The position numbers and the translations under genes were made by a program. A DNA stretch of 64,000 nt from Clostridiales bacterium UBA4080 (GTDB lineage: Bacteria > Bacillota > Clostridia > Lachnospirales > Vallitaleaceae): positions 1 to 64,000 of the forward strand of contig DFYO01000076.1 of the NCBI GenBank assembly GCA_002381865.1, written 5' to 3'. The notes beneath the pieces are model-generated. The model was not told the origin of the DNA. It did no database searches and saw only the letters and a list, made by a program, of their open reading frames with translations. How positions within the stretch are numbered: the stretch's first letter is position 1; each line of letters opens with the position of its first letter. Positions 44,272 to 52,614 of the stretch are shown in pieces.

Positions 44272-44892
44272 ATGTTAACACCATTAGATATCGAATCAAA
44301 ATCTTTTCAAAAATCAATATCTGGATATAATCAAAGTGAAGTAAAGGCTTTTTTAAAAGAGGTGCTTTGTGATTATGAACAAATTTACAAACAAAACATT
44401 GAAATGAAGGATAAGCTTGCAACCTTGCAAGAGGGAATTCAATATTATAAGAATATTGAAGCTACACTTCAAAGCACTTTAATCCTTGCTGAAAAAACCG
44501 CAGAAGAAACAAAAAATCTTGCAAGACAAAAAGCAAATCAAATTGAAAAAGAAGCTCAACTTAAGGCTGATATGATTTTAAATGATGCTCGTCATGAAAT
44601 TATGGAAATAAATAGAATTAAAGAAGAACTAATCCACAGCTTTGATGTAAATAAAATTCAAATGAGACAATATCTTAATACTCAATTGGAGCTTACAGAA
44701 AAAGCCAGGCTTGACAATACCTCCAGCACAAAAGCAAACTCCTATGTTTATTCAAATTCACTAGACAAAGAGGACGCTATTGATATGAGTTCTCACAAAA
44801 TCAAGCCTCTTATTAAAGAAAATGATAGGTCCTTTGAACAAGCTGAAGATAACGACGAAGAAAACGATACGCTTGCACTTGATATCAAGTAA
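44272..44892 (+). CDS. divIVA: DivIVA family cell division protein
   Basis: A 206-residue coiled-coil protein that marks curved membranes at poles and septa. The N-terminal membrane-binding motif LTPLDIESKSFQKSISGYNQ is followed by VKAFLKEV and a long coiled coil (about residues 30-145), with an acidic C-terminus. MinE, also present here, usually replaces the pole-targeting function of DivIVA, so the two may act in different tasks. Confidence 0.93.
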   Translation: MLTPLDIESKSFQKSISGYNQSEVKAFLKEVLCDYEQIYKQNIEMKDKLATLQEGIQYYKNIEATLQSTLILAEKTAEETKNLARQKANQIEKEAQLKADMILNDARHEIMEINRIKEELIHSFDVNKIQMRQYLNTQLELTEKARLDNTSSTKANSYVYSNSLDKEDAIDMSSHKIKPLIKENDRSFEQAEDNDEENDTLALDIK

Positions 44893-44920
44893 ATTATTAT
44901 GAAAGGCACAGTAATATAAT

Positions 44921-46012
44921 ATGGAAACACTTATAGTTAATACCCCGAATAAAAAATATCCTATTTACTTTGATTCTTCTTTTGAAAGCCTACCTATAAA
45001 GGTAGCTGAATTAGTAGATAATATTAGCAAAATTTGCATTATAACGGATGACAATGTGGATTCACTTTATGGCAAACAGGTAGAGGATTTATTTAAAAAT
45101 CATTTTTCAAATGTATGCAGAATTGCATTTAAACATGGAGAAAAAAGCAAAAATCTAGATACAATTTCTGATTTTTATAGCTTTATGATTGATAACAAAT
45201 TAGACCGAAAGTCCTTAATAGTTGCATTAGGCGGTGGAGTAGCTGGAGATATGGCGGGATTTACTGCTGCAACCTATATGAGAGGAATTAGATTTATTCA
45301 GGTTCCAACAACGCTCTTATCTCAGGTAGATAGCAGTGTTGGCGGTAAAACTGGCGTGGATTTTAAAGGTTACAAAAATATTATTGGATCTTTTGCACAA
45401 CCCGAGCTGGTATATATCAATCTTAATTCATTAGATACCTTACCATCAAGAGAATTTAATGCAGGTATGGCTGAGGTGATAAAATATGGTGTAGCACTAG
45501 ACTCTGATTTCTATAGATATATTGAAGAAAACAAAGAACTTATCAAGAAATTAAACAAAACGGTCCTTGAAAAAATCATATATAAATCCTGCGATATAAA
45601 AAGAAAAATTGTTGAAGAGGACGAAAAAGAAAACGGTTCAAGAGCGCTTCTGAATTTTGGACACACAATAGGACATGCTATTGAAAGATTAAAGGAGTTT
45701 GAGCTCTTGCATGGGGAATGCATATCTATTGGTTTTATTTCCGCATTTATTATTTCTATAGAAATGGGTATGGATAAAAACAATAATATTCAAAAGCTTG
45801 AAAATATTTTATCATATTTTGAGCTTCCTCTTAAAGTCAGAGGTTTAACAGTTCAAGATATATACAATCAGTTGTTTTATGATAAAAAAACTTCTTCTGA
45901 CACAATTAAGCTAGCTCTTCTAAAGGAGTCAGGAACTTCATACATATCTGACAAGGCTACCCGTGATACTATAGAAAAGGGTATAAAAGCAATTATCGAA
46001 TATGAATATTAA
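44921..46012 (+). CDS. aroB: 3-dehydroquinate synthase
   Basis: Second shikimate-pathway step, cyclising DAHP with NAD+ and a divalent metal. The 363 residues carry ALGGGVAGDMAGFTAATYMR (near residue 100), QVPTTLLSQVDSSVGGKTG (near 127), the metal-binding Glu region AEVIKYG and NFGHTIGHAIE and LHGECISIG. It is complete. Its location inside the divIVA-lspA segment, with no other aro genes nearby, is unusual. Its end overlaps lspA by eleven bases. Confidence 0.95.
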   Translation: METLIVNTPNKKYPIYFDSSFESLPIKVAELVDNISKICIITDDNVDSLYGKQVEDLFKNHFSNVCRIAFKHGEKSKNLDTISDFYSFMIDNKLDRKSLIVALGGGVAGDMAGFTAATYMRGIRFIQVPTTLLSQVDSSVGGKTGVDFKGYKNIIGSFAQPELVYINLNSLDTLPSREFNAGMAEVIKYGVALDSDFYRYIEENKELIKKLNKTVLEKIIYKSCDIKRKIVEEDEKENGSRALLNFGHTIGHAIERLKEFELLHGECISIGFISAFIISIEMGMDKNNNIQKLENILSYFELPLKVRGLTVQDIYNQLFYDKKTSSDTIKLALLKESGTSYISDKATRDTIEKGIKAIIEYEY

Positions 46013-46532
46013 AAATAGCTTTAAATTACCTATAGAAATTATTAGTATCATATTATTAATTGCCTCTGACCAACTTGTTAAATTTCTTACCGTTACTTTC
46101 TTAAAAGGTCAAAAACCTTTAGTTATGGTAAAAGGAGTATTTCAGTTTACGTATGTAGAAAACAGAGGCGCCGCATTTGGCATGCTTCAAAATCAAAGAG
46201 TGTTTTTTCTTATTTTTACATTAGCTGTAATTATATGGATAATAATAAACCTAATAAAAATTCCACAGTCAAAAATGTATTATCCCTTAAGAATTACTAT
46301 CATTGTATTTTTGTCAGGGGCAATAGGTAATTTAATTGATAGAATAAGACTTTCTTATGTAATTGATACCTTTTATTTTAGCTTGATTAACTTTCCTGTT
46401 TTTAATGTTGCAGATATTTATGTAGTTTTAGGTTCTTTAGTATTTGTATATCTAATAATGTTTTATTACAGTGAAGAAAATTTAAGCTCAATTTTTAAAA
46501 AGAATAATAATAAGATTAAAAAATCAAAATGA
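46002..46532 (+). CDS. lspA: Signal peptidase II (lipoprotein signal peptidase)
   Basis: Cuts the signal peptide from prolipoproteins in the membrane. The 176 residues have four hydrophobic helices and both catalytic Asp regions: GAIGNLIDRIR (near residue 112) and FNVADIYVVLG (near 139); VENRGAAFGML is also conserved. The following rluD and pyrR order is the conserved lspA-rluD-pyrR arrangement of Firmicutes. Confidence 0.95.
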   Translation: MNIKNSFKLPIEIISIILLIASDQLVKFLTVTFLKGQKPLVMVKGVFQFTYVENRGAAFGMLQNQRVFFLIFTLAVIIWIIINLIKIPQSKMYYPLRITIIVFLSGAIGNLIDRIRLSYVIDTFYFSLINFPVFNVADIYVVLGSLVFVYLIMFYYSEENLSSIFKKNNNKIKKSK

Positions 46533-46570
46533 ACAACCCTCTCTGTGTCTATTTGCAGGAGTAATCATCT

Positions 46571-47524
46571 ATGATTATAAGGAATAATATGGAACAAAAC
46601 AAGACTTATAGCCTAGTTGTGGCTGAAAATAGCCCTAATATTAGAATTGATAAATATTTATCCGAAAATATAAACGAACTATCTAGGTCATTTATTGAAA
46701 AGCTTATTAAAGAGCAGGAAATATTTGTAAATGGAAAACCAGTAAAATCAAATTTCAAAGTAAAGCCTGAAGATAAAATTGATTTTATTTTGCCTGAACC
46801 TAAAGAAATAAATGTATTGCCTAATAATATTGAATTAAATATTATTTATGAGGATATGGATATTCTTGTTATAAATAAGCCTCAAAATATGGTTGTTCAT
46901 CCAGCCCCTGGACATTATGATGACACCATTGTAAATGCAGTGCTTAACCATTGTAAAGGAGAGCTCTCCGGTATAAATGGTATGATAAGACCTGGAATAG
47001 TACATAGAATTGACAAAAACACATCTGGTCTTTTAGTTATATGTAAAAACGATACTGCTCATATTCACATTGCAAAGCAGCTAAAAGAACATAGTATTAC
47101 CAGAAAATATGAAGCTATTGTCTATAACAATTTTAAAGATGAATCTGGCACAGTAGATGCACCTATTGGCAGACATCCAGTTAACAGAAAAATGATGGCT
47201 ATTAATCCAAAAAACGGTAAAAATGCAATCACGCATTATAAGGTACTAGACCATTTGAACAACACATATAATTATGTTGAGTTATCTCTTGAAACTGGAA
47301 GAACTCATCAGATTAGAGTGCATTTAGCAAGTATAAACCATCCCATACTTGGAGATGAGATTTATGGCCCTAAGAATAACAAATTAGCTAACAAACTAAC
47401 CGGGCAGGTATTACACGCAAAAACACTTGGCTTTATACATCCGAGAACTGGTAAATATGTTGAATTCACTTCAGATTTACCGGAATACTTTCAAAAACTT
47501 TTATTTCAATTAAAGAAAATATAA
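46571..47524 (+). CDS. rluD: 23S rRNA pseudouridine synthase RluD-like
   Basis: A 317-residue pseudouridine synthase with an N-terminal S4 domain (about residues 20-85). The catalytic motif is IVHRIDKNTSGLLV (near residue 145), containing the conserved Asp, and LETGRTHQIRVHLA lies near residue 235. Likely targets are helix 69 uridines by homology. Two ATGs are plausible; the one with AGGAG nine bases before is used. Confidence 0.93.
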   Translation: MIIRNNMEQNKTYSLVVAENSPNIRIDKYLSENINELSRSFIEKLIKEQEIFVNGKPVKSNFKVKPEDKIDFILPEPKEINVLPNNIELNIIYEDMDILVINKPQNMVVHPAPGHYDDTIVNAVLNHCKGELSGINGMIRPGIVHRIDKNTSGLLVICKNDTAHIHIAKQLKEHSITRKYEAIVYNNFKDESGTVDAPIGRHPVNRKMMAINPKNGKNAITHYKVLDHLNNTYNYVELSLETGRTHQIRVHLASINHPILGDEIYGPKNNKLANKLTGQVLHAKTLGFIHPRTGKYVEFTSDLPEYFQKLLFQLKKI

Positions 47525-47542
47525 CGAGGTGCTTTGGATAAT

Positions 47543-48064
47543 ATGAAGATACTTATGGATGAAAAAGCAATTAATAGAGCTGTAACAAGAATTGCACATG
47601 AGATTATCGAAAAAAATCGCGGGGTTAATGACATTGTAATATTAGGTATTAAAACCCGTGGTGTTCCTTTAGCAAGAGCTATTGTCAAAAAAATCAAGCT
47701 CATTGAAAATATTGAAATTCCATTTGCTGTTCTTGATATAACATTTTATCGAGATGACTTGAATCATAAGTCGGTACATCCTGTGCTTAATAACTCTTTT
47801 AACATGGATGTAAAAAACAAAATTGTTATACTTGTTGATGATGTTATTTATACAGGAAGAACCTGCAGAGCTGCACTTGATGCTGTAATGGCCTCAGGAA
47901 GGGCAAAAAAAATACAATTTGTTGCTTTAGTAGACAGAGGGCATAGAGAACTTCCTTTAGCTCCGGATTTTATTGGCAAAAATGTTCCAACCTCAAGAGA
48001 TGAGGTTGTACATGTCAGGTTAAAGGAAACTGATGGTGAAGATATAGTAGTAATAACAAATTGA
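47543..48064 (+). CDS. pyrR: Pyrimidine operon attenuator / UPRT PyrR
   Basis: RNA-binding protein that represses pyr genes by attenuation in response to UMP and has uracil phosphoribosyltransferase activity. The 173 residues contain DVIYTGRTCRAALDAVM with the PRPP motif VILVDDVIYTGRT (near residue 98) and FVALVDRGHRELP. The ATG is behind GAGGTG. No PyrR-binding loop could be recognised downstream, before pyrB. The PRPP loop is intact, so the protein is probably active. Confidence 0.95.
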   Translation: MKILMDEKAINRAVTRIAHEIIEKNRGVNDIVILGIKTRGVPLARAIVKKIKLIENIEIPFAVLDITFYRDDLNHKSVHPVLNNSFNMDVKNKIVILVDDVIYTGRTCRAALDAVMASGRAKKIQFVALVDRGHRELPLAPDFIGKNVPTSRDEVVHVRLKETDGEDIVVITN

Positions 48065-48088
48065 CAGCATAATTTATTGTAGTATAAT
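48061..48088 (+). promoter_or_regulatory. Promoter upstream of pyrB
   Basis: TTGACA and TATAAT are separated by 16 bases. The -35 overlaps the last codons of pyrR, and the start of transcription would give a leader of about 160 bases before pyrB. Confidence 0.65.
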
Positions 48089-48254
48089 AGTAATCAGATT
48101 TTAATGTTTTGATTTTTATAAGTAAGTCACTCAATTAATTTATTTTCGAAAAAAATGTTCTTTTTTAGTTAAAATTATTTCACCGGTTTAGTATTTACTT
48201 GCTGCAATGTAGTATTAATGTATCATTATAACCCATTCGAAAAGAGGAATAAAC

Positions 48255-49196
48255 ATGGTTTTTAATAACAAGCATTTTTTGGATTTAAAATCTCTTACAG
48301 AACAAGAAATTCACTATATTTTAAATACTTCTCAAAAAATGAAATACACCCTGACTTCAAGCAAGGCTGCAGCAGTTGCTCCTCATTTAAAGGGCAAAAC
48401 TGTGGCGACCTTATTCCATCAAGAAAGCTCCAGAAGCAGACTTTCTTATGAGCTTGCAGCCTACAATTTAAGTGCAAAGGTTATTAATCTTACAACTACA
48501 AGGCAGTTTAACAGTGGAGAATCTTTAAAGGATATTGGTAGAACGGTAGATCAGATGGGGGCAGATTTTATTGTAATAAGACATCCTGTAGCTGGAGGTC
48601 CTCATCATTTAGCAAAATATGTAGATGCTTCAATTATTAATGCCGGTGACGGATTAAATGAGAATCCTAGCCAAGCTTTAATTGACTTGCTTACAATATT
48701 GGAAATGAAAAAAACTTTTAAGGATTTAAAGGTCGCAATTATTGGAGATATAGAGCATAACCGAGTTGCAAAAAGCAATATTTGGGGATTAACAAAGCTT
48801 GGAGCAAAGGTTTCAATTGCAGCTCCTCCAACATTAATTCCTACAAAGATTGAAGAATTAGGAGTTGAGGTTTTTAATTCGATTTCTGAAGCAATAATTG
48901 ACGCGGATGTAGTTATGACAATGAAAATACAAAGTGAAAGACAAGAAAAAAACTTATTGCCTTCTATAAATGAATATAAGAAGCTATACAAATTAGATGT
49001 AAACAGGCTTGAATATGCAAAGGATGACGTTATAGTAATGCATCCTGGTCCGATAAATAGGGGAATAGAAATATCCTCAAAGGTTATTGACGGTGATTGC
49101 TCCTTAATAGACCGCCAGCAAATCAATGGGGTAGCGGTAAGAATGGCATTATTCCATTTATTATCTAAAAAAAGCGGGGTGTCTTATAATGATTAA
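48255..49196 (+). CDS. pyrB: Aspartate carbamoyltransferase-like protein, catalytic residues altered
   Basis: 313 residues with the overall fold of ATCase and in the classic place after pyrR. It has the phosphate loop ESSRSRLS (residues 57-64), RHPVAGG, INAGDG, HNRVAKSN, QSERQ and MHPGPINRG. However, the HPTQ motif reads NPSQ (Asn137 at the His that binds carbamoyl phosphate) and the 80s-loop KGE reads SGE (Ser87 at the essential Lys). Both changes are read directly from DNA. It is an intact gene of normal length; the substitution pattern argues against ordinary ATCase activity. Stop overlaps pyrC start by eight bases. Confidence 0.8.
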   Translation: MVFNNKHFLDLKSLTEQEIHYILNTSQKMKYTLTSSKAAAVAPHLKGKTVATLFHQESSRSRLSYELAAYNLSAKVINLTTTRQFNSGESLKDIGRTVDQMGADFIVIRHPVAGGPHHLAKYVDASIINAGDGLNENPSQALIDLLTILEMKKTFKDLKVAIIGDIEHNRVAKSNIWGLTKLGAKVSIAAPPTLIPTKIEELGVEVFNSISEAIIDADVVMTMKIQSERQEKNLLPSINEYKKLYKLDVNRLEYAKDDVIVMHPGPINRGIEISSKVIDGDCSLIDRQQINGVAVRMALFHLLSKKSGVSYND

Positions 49197-50535
49197 TACT
49201 TTGCTGATAAAAAACGGTACTATATTTACTCATGACAAAACAATTTATAATATGGATATACTAATTGAAGATAATAAAATTTCTGCAATTGAAGCCAATA
49301 TTATTCCAGAGGATAGCTGGCCGGTTATTGACGCAAAAGGTCTATATATTATACCGGGGTTGGTTGATATGCATTGTGATCTTTGTGAACCAGGCTTTGA
49401 TTTTAAAGAAGACTATATTTCAGCAGGTGAAAGTGCTATTAATGGCGGATTTACAACAATTACAAACAATCCAAATACTCAGCCAGTTATAGACAACCGT
49501 GCAATTGTTGAATATGTTTTAACTAAATCAAAAAAAGAGTCCCCTGTAAATGTATATCCCTATGGGGCTTTATCTAAGGGTTTAAAAGGCTTAGAGCTAG
49601 CAGAAATTGGAGAGATGCAGCTTGCTGGAGTAGTAGCGGTTTCAGATGGAGATGTTCCTATTGAAAATAGCGGCTTAATAAAATCTCTATTTCATTACTG
49701 TAGTATGTTTGATATTCCTATAATTCTTCATTGCGAAGATACCCAGCTTTCTAACGGGCATGGTATTAATGATGGATTTATTGCAACACAGTTAGGAATT
49801 ATTGGTGCACCTGAAATAGCAGAAACGGTTGCATTAACAAGAAATATTTTACTTGCAGAGGCATATAATATCCATTTACATGTATGTCATGTATCTACAA
49901 AAAAATCAGTAGAAATTATTAGAAATGCAAAAAAATCAGGCATAAGAATTACCGCTGAAACATCACCTCAATATTTTACTTTAGATGAGACCTGTCTTAT
50001 AGAATATAACAGTCTTGGCAAGGTTAATCCTCCGCTTAGAACTAAGGAGGATGTGCAAGCAATAATTAAGGGCATTGGTGATGGAACAATAGATGTAATA
50101 AGCTCTGATCACAAGCCCGACACAATAGATTCTAAGGATATAGAATTTGAATTGGCTTCATACGGAATTTCTTCCTTTGAAACAGCTTTTTCTTTAGCAT
50201 ATACAAAGCTCGTCGATACAAAGGTAATTACGCTTGAACAGCTTATTAACAAGATGTCATTTAAGCCTTCACAAATTTTAGCAATTCCAAAAGGCAAGAT
50301 AGCTCTAGATGCTATAGCTGATATTGTGATTTTTGATCCCGAAGCATCTTTTTTAGTAGAATCACGTAATTTTAAATCTAAAGCCAATTATTCTCCCTAT
50401 GATGGTATGATTTTAAAAGGTTTAATAAAATATACAATTGTAAATGGGAAAAAATATGAAACTAATAATGATAATGTGGTATTATCATCTTCTGATTATG
50501 ATATGTCTCAATTTGAGGGATATGGAGATTATTAG
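49189..50535 (+). CDS. pyrC: Dihydroorotase-like amidohydrolase, metal and substrate residues altered
   Basis: 448 residues, type I dihydroorotase fold. Retained motifs: HCED (181), HVCHVST (231-237), KVNPPLRT (278-284) and SSDHKPD (Asp307). Altered: the metal motif HxH before EPG reads H-C-D (His62, Asp64), the Arg before EPG is Cys66, DDG reads DGD (153-155), TPHH reads SPQY and the last His of DHAPH is Asp. The eight-base overlap with pyrB indicates coupling. Together with changes in PyrB this suggests a noncatalytic scaffold partner or a changed reaction. By position it descends from pyrC of the pyr operon. Confidence 0.8.
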   Translation: MINTLLIKNGTIFTHDKTIYNMDILIEDNKISAIEANIIPEDSWPVIDAKGLYIIPGLVDMHCDLCEPGFDFKEDYISAGESAINGGFTTITNNPNTQPVIDNRAIVEYVLTKSKKESPVNVYPYGALSKGLKGLELAEIGEMQLAGVVAVSDGDVPIENSGLIKSLFHYCSMFDIPIILHCEDTQLSNGHGINDGFIATQLGIIGAPEIAETVALTRNILLAEAYNIHLHVCHVSTKKSVEIIRNAKKSGIRITAETSPQYFTLDETCLIEYNSLGKVNPPLRTKEDVQAIIKGIGDGTIDVISSDHKPDTIDSKDIEFELASYGISSFETAFSLAYTKLVDTKVITLEQLINKMSFKPSQILAIPKGKIALDAIADIVIFDPEASFLVESRNFKSKANYSPYDGMILKGLIKYTIVNGKKYETNNDNVVLSSSDYDMSQFEGYGDY

Positions 50536-50780
50536 TTTTTAATATTTATTTTACTTTATTAAAAATGTTGCTTTTTATGAAGACCATAAAACATTAATAA
50601 TAGTTTAAAATGAGAACAATTATGGTTTTTGGAATTTTATATGTATTATTTCTTCAAAATGTTATATAATATACTAAAGAATAAAGCAATAATCTGACAA
50701 CTAAAAAATAAAACTAATCTTAAAAGAAAAATATTAATCAAAAAAGATTTGTTTTATAAACTAAGAGGAGGTATATTTAT

Positions 50781-51287
50781 ATGGGAAAAGGTCTTTCGAA
50801 GCTTAAGGTAGCTGGTTCAATTGTGGCAGGTGCAATTGTAGGGTTTGGAGCGGGATTATTATTGGCTCCTAAATCCGGAAAAGAAACACGCGAAAATGTT
50901 AAAGATAAAGCTGAAACAGTTAAAGATGAAATTCAACTGCGTTATTATGAAATCAAGGATAAAGTTGTAGAAACTGCAGAAAAAGTACAGGATGAAATAT
51001 CTGACACCAAGGAAGATATTAAAGAAAAGGTTATTGAAACTGCTGAAAAGGTACATGAAGATATTGTTGAAAAAACCGATGAAATTAAAGAAAAGGTTAA
51101 GGGTAAAGTTTCTTCAATTAAATCACATAAAGAAAAAGATAAGCTGTTAAAAACAAAAGATATAAAAGATGCTGATACAGCGGATTATGAAATCGAATAT
51201 TACGAAGTGTTAAATGAAGCGTCTGACGAAGAAGATATCAATTCGGAAGCAACAACCATCAAAAATGATTCTGATGAACTTAAGTAA
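50781..51287 (+). CDS. YtxH/GvpP-like protein with helical repeats
   Basis: A 168-residue protein with one hydrophobic helix (about residues 10-29, GSIVAGAIVGFGAGLLLAP) and a KSGKETRE motif typical of the YtxH family, then a charged helical tail. The tail contains three 22-residue repeats beginning at residues 58, 80 and 102 (IKDKVVETAEKV, IKEKVIETAEKV, IKEKVKGKV). Such 11/22-mer patterns are found in LEA-like stress proteins. Function unknown; membrane-associated stress protection is a reasonable guess. It has its own AGGAGG site and stands alone. Confidence 0.78.
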   Translation: MGKGLSKLKVAGSIVAGAIVGFGAGLLLAPKSGKETRENVKDKAETVKDEIQLRYYEIKDKVVETAEKVQDEISDTKEDIKEKVIETAEKVHEDIVEKTDEIKEKVKGKVSSIKSHKEKDKLLKTKDIKDADTADYEIEYYEVLNEASDEEDINSEATTIKNDSDELK

Positions 51288-51407
51288 ATTTTATTTTACT
51301 GATGTATTCAATATTATAAAGAATAATTTTATACAAGGATTAACAGTATATATTTTATAACACAACTTTTAATTTCAAGATTGTATAACAAAAATATTTA
51401 TAATTTC

Positions 51408-51456
51408 ATTAAAAAAAAGCTAATAATAAAATCTTATTATTTGGCTTTTTTTTAAT
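51408..51456. terminator. Bidirectional terminator between ytxH-like and ttcA-like genes
   Basis: ATTAAAAAAAAGC pairs with GCTTTTTTTTAAT around a 23-base interior with TAATAATA/TATTATT pairing. A-run left and T-run right allow action on both strands. Confidence 0.75.
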
Positions 51457-51541
51457 GACAAATATGCAAGGGGGTGGTATAATAAAACAGATATAACTAT
51501 TCGCAAAACTCAACTTTAACGAAAAGATAGGGGTATTAAAT

Positions 51542-52282
51542 ATGAACTTACAACGCTTATTAAGCTATACACGCAAGGCAATTGACCAATATAATATGAT
51601 TCAAGAAAATGATAAAATTGCAATTGGAATTTCTGGCGGCAAGGACAGCTTAGCACTTCTATATGCATTAAAAGGTCTTCAAAGATTTTATCCTAAAAAA
51701 TTTGAGCTTATTGCAATTACAGTTGACCTCGGATTTGAAGGCTTTGATTTATCCGCTGTATCCGAATTATGCAAGGAGCTTGATGTACCTTATTATATTT
51801 TGCAAACAGATATTGGAAAGGTTGTATTTGAGGAGCGAAAAGAAAAAAGTCCCTGCTCTTTATGTGCAAAAATGCGCAAGGGTGCTCTTAATGAAAAAGC
51901 CAAAGAACTAGGTTGCAATAAGATAGCTCTTGGCCATCATAAAGAAGATATTATAGAAACAATGCTTTTAGCACTATTATACGAAGGAAGATTTTACTCC
52001 TTTTCTCCTGTAACGTTTTTAGACAGAATGGAATTATATTCTATTAGGCCATTGATGTTTGTTCCTGAAAAAGATATATTGTCCTTCAAAAAGACTTATA
52101 ATCTTCCGGTCGCAAAAAATTTCTGTCCTGCTAATGGCTTTACCAAAAGAGAATATGCAAAAAATCTTTTAAAGCAATTAAATAAAGAAAATCCAAATGC
52201 CAGCGACAGATTGTTTAGAGCAATACTTGACTCAGATATAAAAGGATATTCAATTAAGAATAGTTTCAACGAAAACATTTAA
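51542..52282 (+). CDS. TtcA-like tRNA 2-thiocytidine synthetase
   Basis: A 246-residue PP-loop ATPase. GISGGKDSLALLYAL (near residue 30) is the PP-loop, and SPCSLCAKMRKGAL (near 102) has the CxxC pair of TtcA-type [4Fe-4S] enzymes; GHHKEDIIETMLLAL follows. TtcA adds sulfur to C32 of certain tRNAs; other members of this family in Firmicutes have unknown targets. Start ATG, with an AGGGG site. Bordered by intergenic regions on both sides. Confidence 0.85.
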   Translation: MNLQRLLSYTRKAIDQYNMIQENDKIAIGISGGKDSLALLYALKGLQRFYPKKFELIAITVDLGFEGFDLSAVSELCKELDVPYYILQTDIGKVVFEERKEKSPCSLCAKMRKGALNEKAKELGCNKIALGHHKEDIIETMLLALLYEGRFYSFSPVTFLDRMELYSIRPLMFVPEKDILSFKKTYNLPVAKNFCPANGFTKREYAKNLLKQLNKENPNASDRLFRAILDSDIKGYSIKNSFNENI

Positions 52283-52614
52283 ATACATTGCCCTCCAAAA
52301 CCTTTCGCTACACAACATTTATTTTCACTATAAACATTTTTGTTTCATTGTGAAACATTATGTTCTGTTACATAAGATATTTATTTAATTACGCAACTTT
52401 AAGTTTGCTGTAGACATTTTTATTTATTTGTAAAAAATTATTTTTTGCCGCACAATAACTTGATTATTAGTTTATCAATTCATGGTGTTTACTATATTTA
52501 TATTATGTAAACTACTCGTTTTTTGTTCAGACTATTTTACATCACCTATTTAGATATTTCATATAAGGAGAAACGATATTCTGTGATTAATCATATTATA
52601 TCGGAATTTAAAAA
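52283..52614. other. 332-base intergenic region with a dif-like site
   Basis: Strongly AT-rich with no reading frame of note. It contains a small palindrome GTTTCA-TTG-TGAAAC and, near its right end, the dif-like sequence. An AAGGAG ribosome binding site lies about 45 bases before the xer gene. No other feature is seen. Confidence 0.7.
52486..52513 (+). other. dif-like Xer recombination site
   Basis: A 28-base site of 11-6-11 form. The right arm TTATGTAAACT equals the strongly conserved right half of the Firmicute dif site as I remember it, the centre is TTTATA and the left arm TGTTTACTATA is its partial inverse. It lies 100 bases before a Xer recombinase gene, like difSL beside xerS in streptococci. 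The assignment rests on motif and context. Confidence 0.6.

Noticed and set aside
48089..48254. PyrR-dependent attenuator before pyrB
   Set aside because: No recognisable PyrR-binding loop, antiterminator or terminator hairpin was found.
50952..51110. CRISPR-like repeats in the ytxH-like gene
   Set aside because: The repeats encode an amino-acid pattern, are adjacent without spacers and vary at DNA level.
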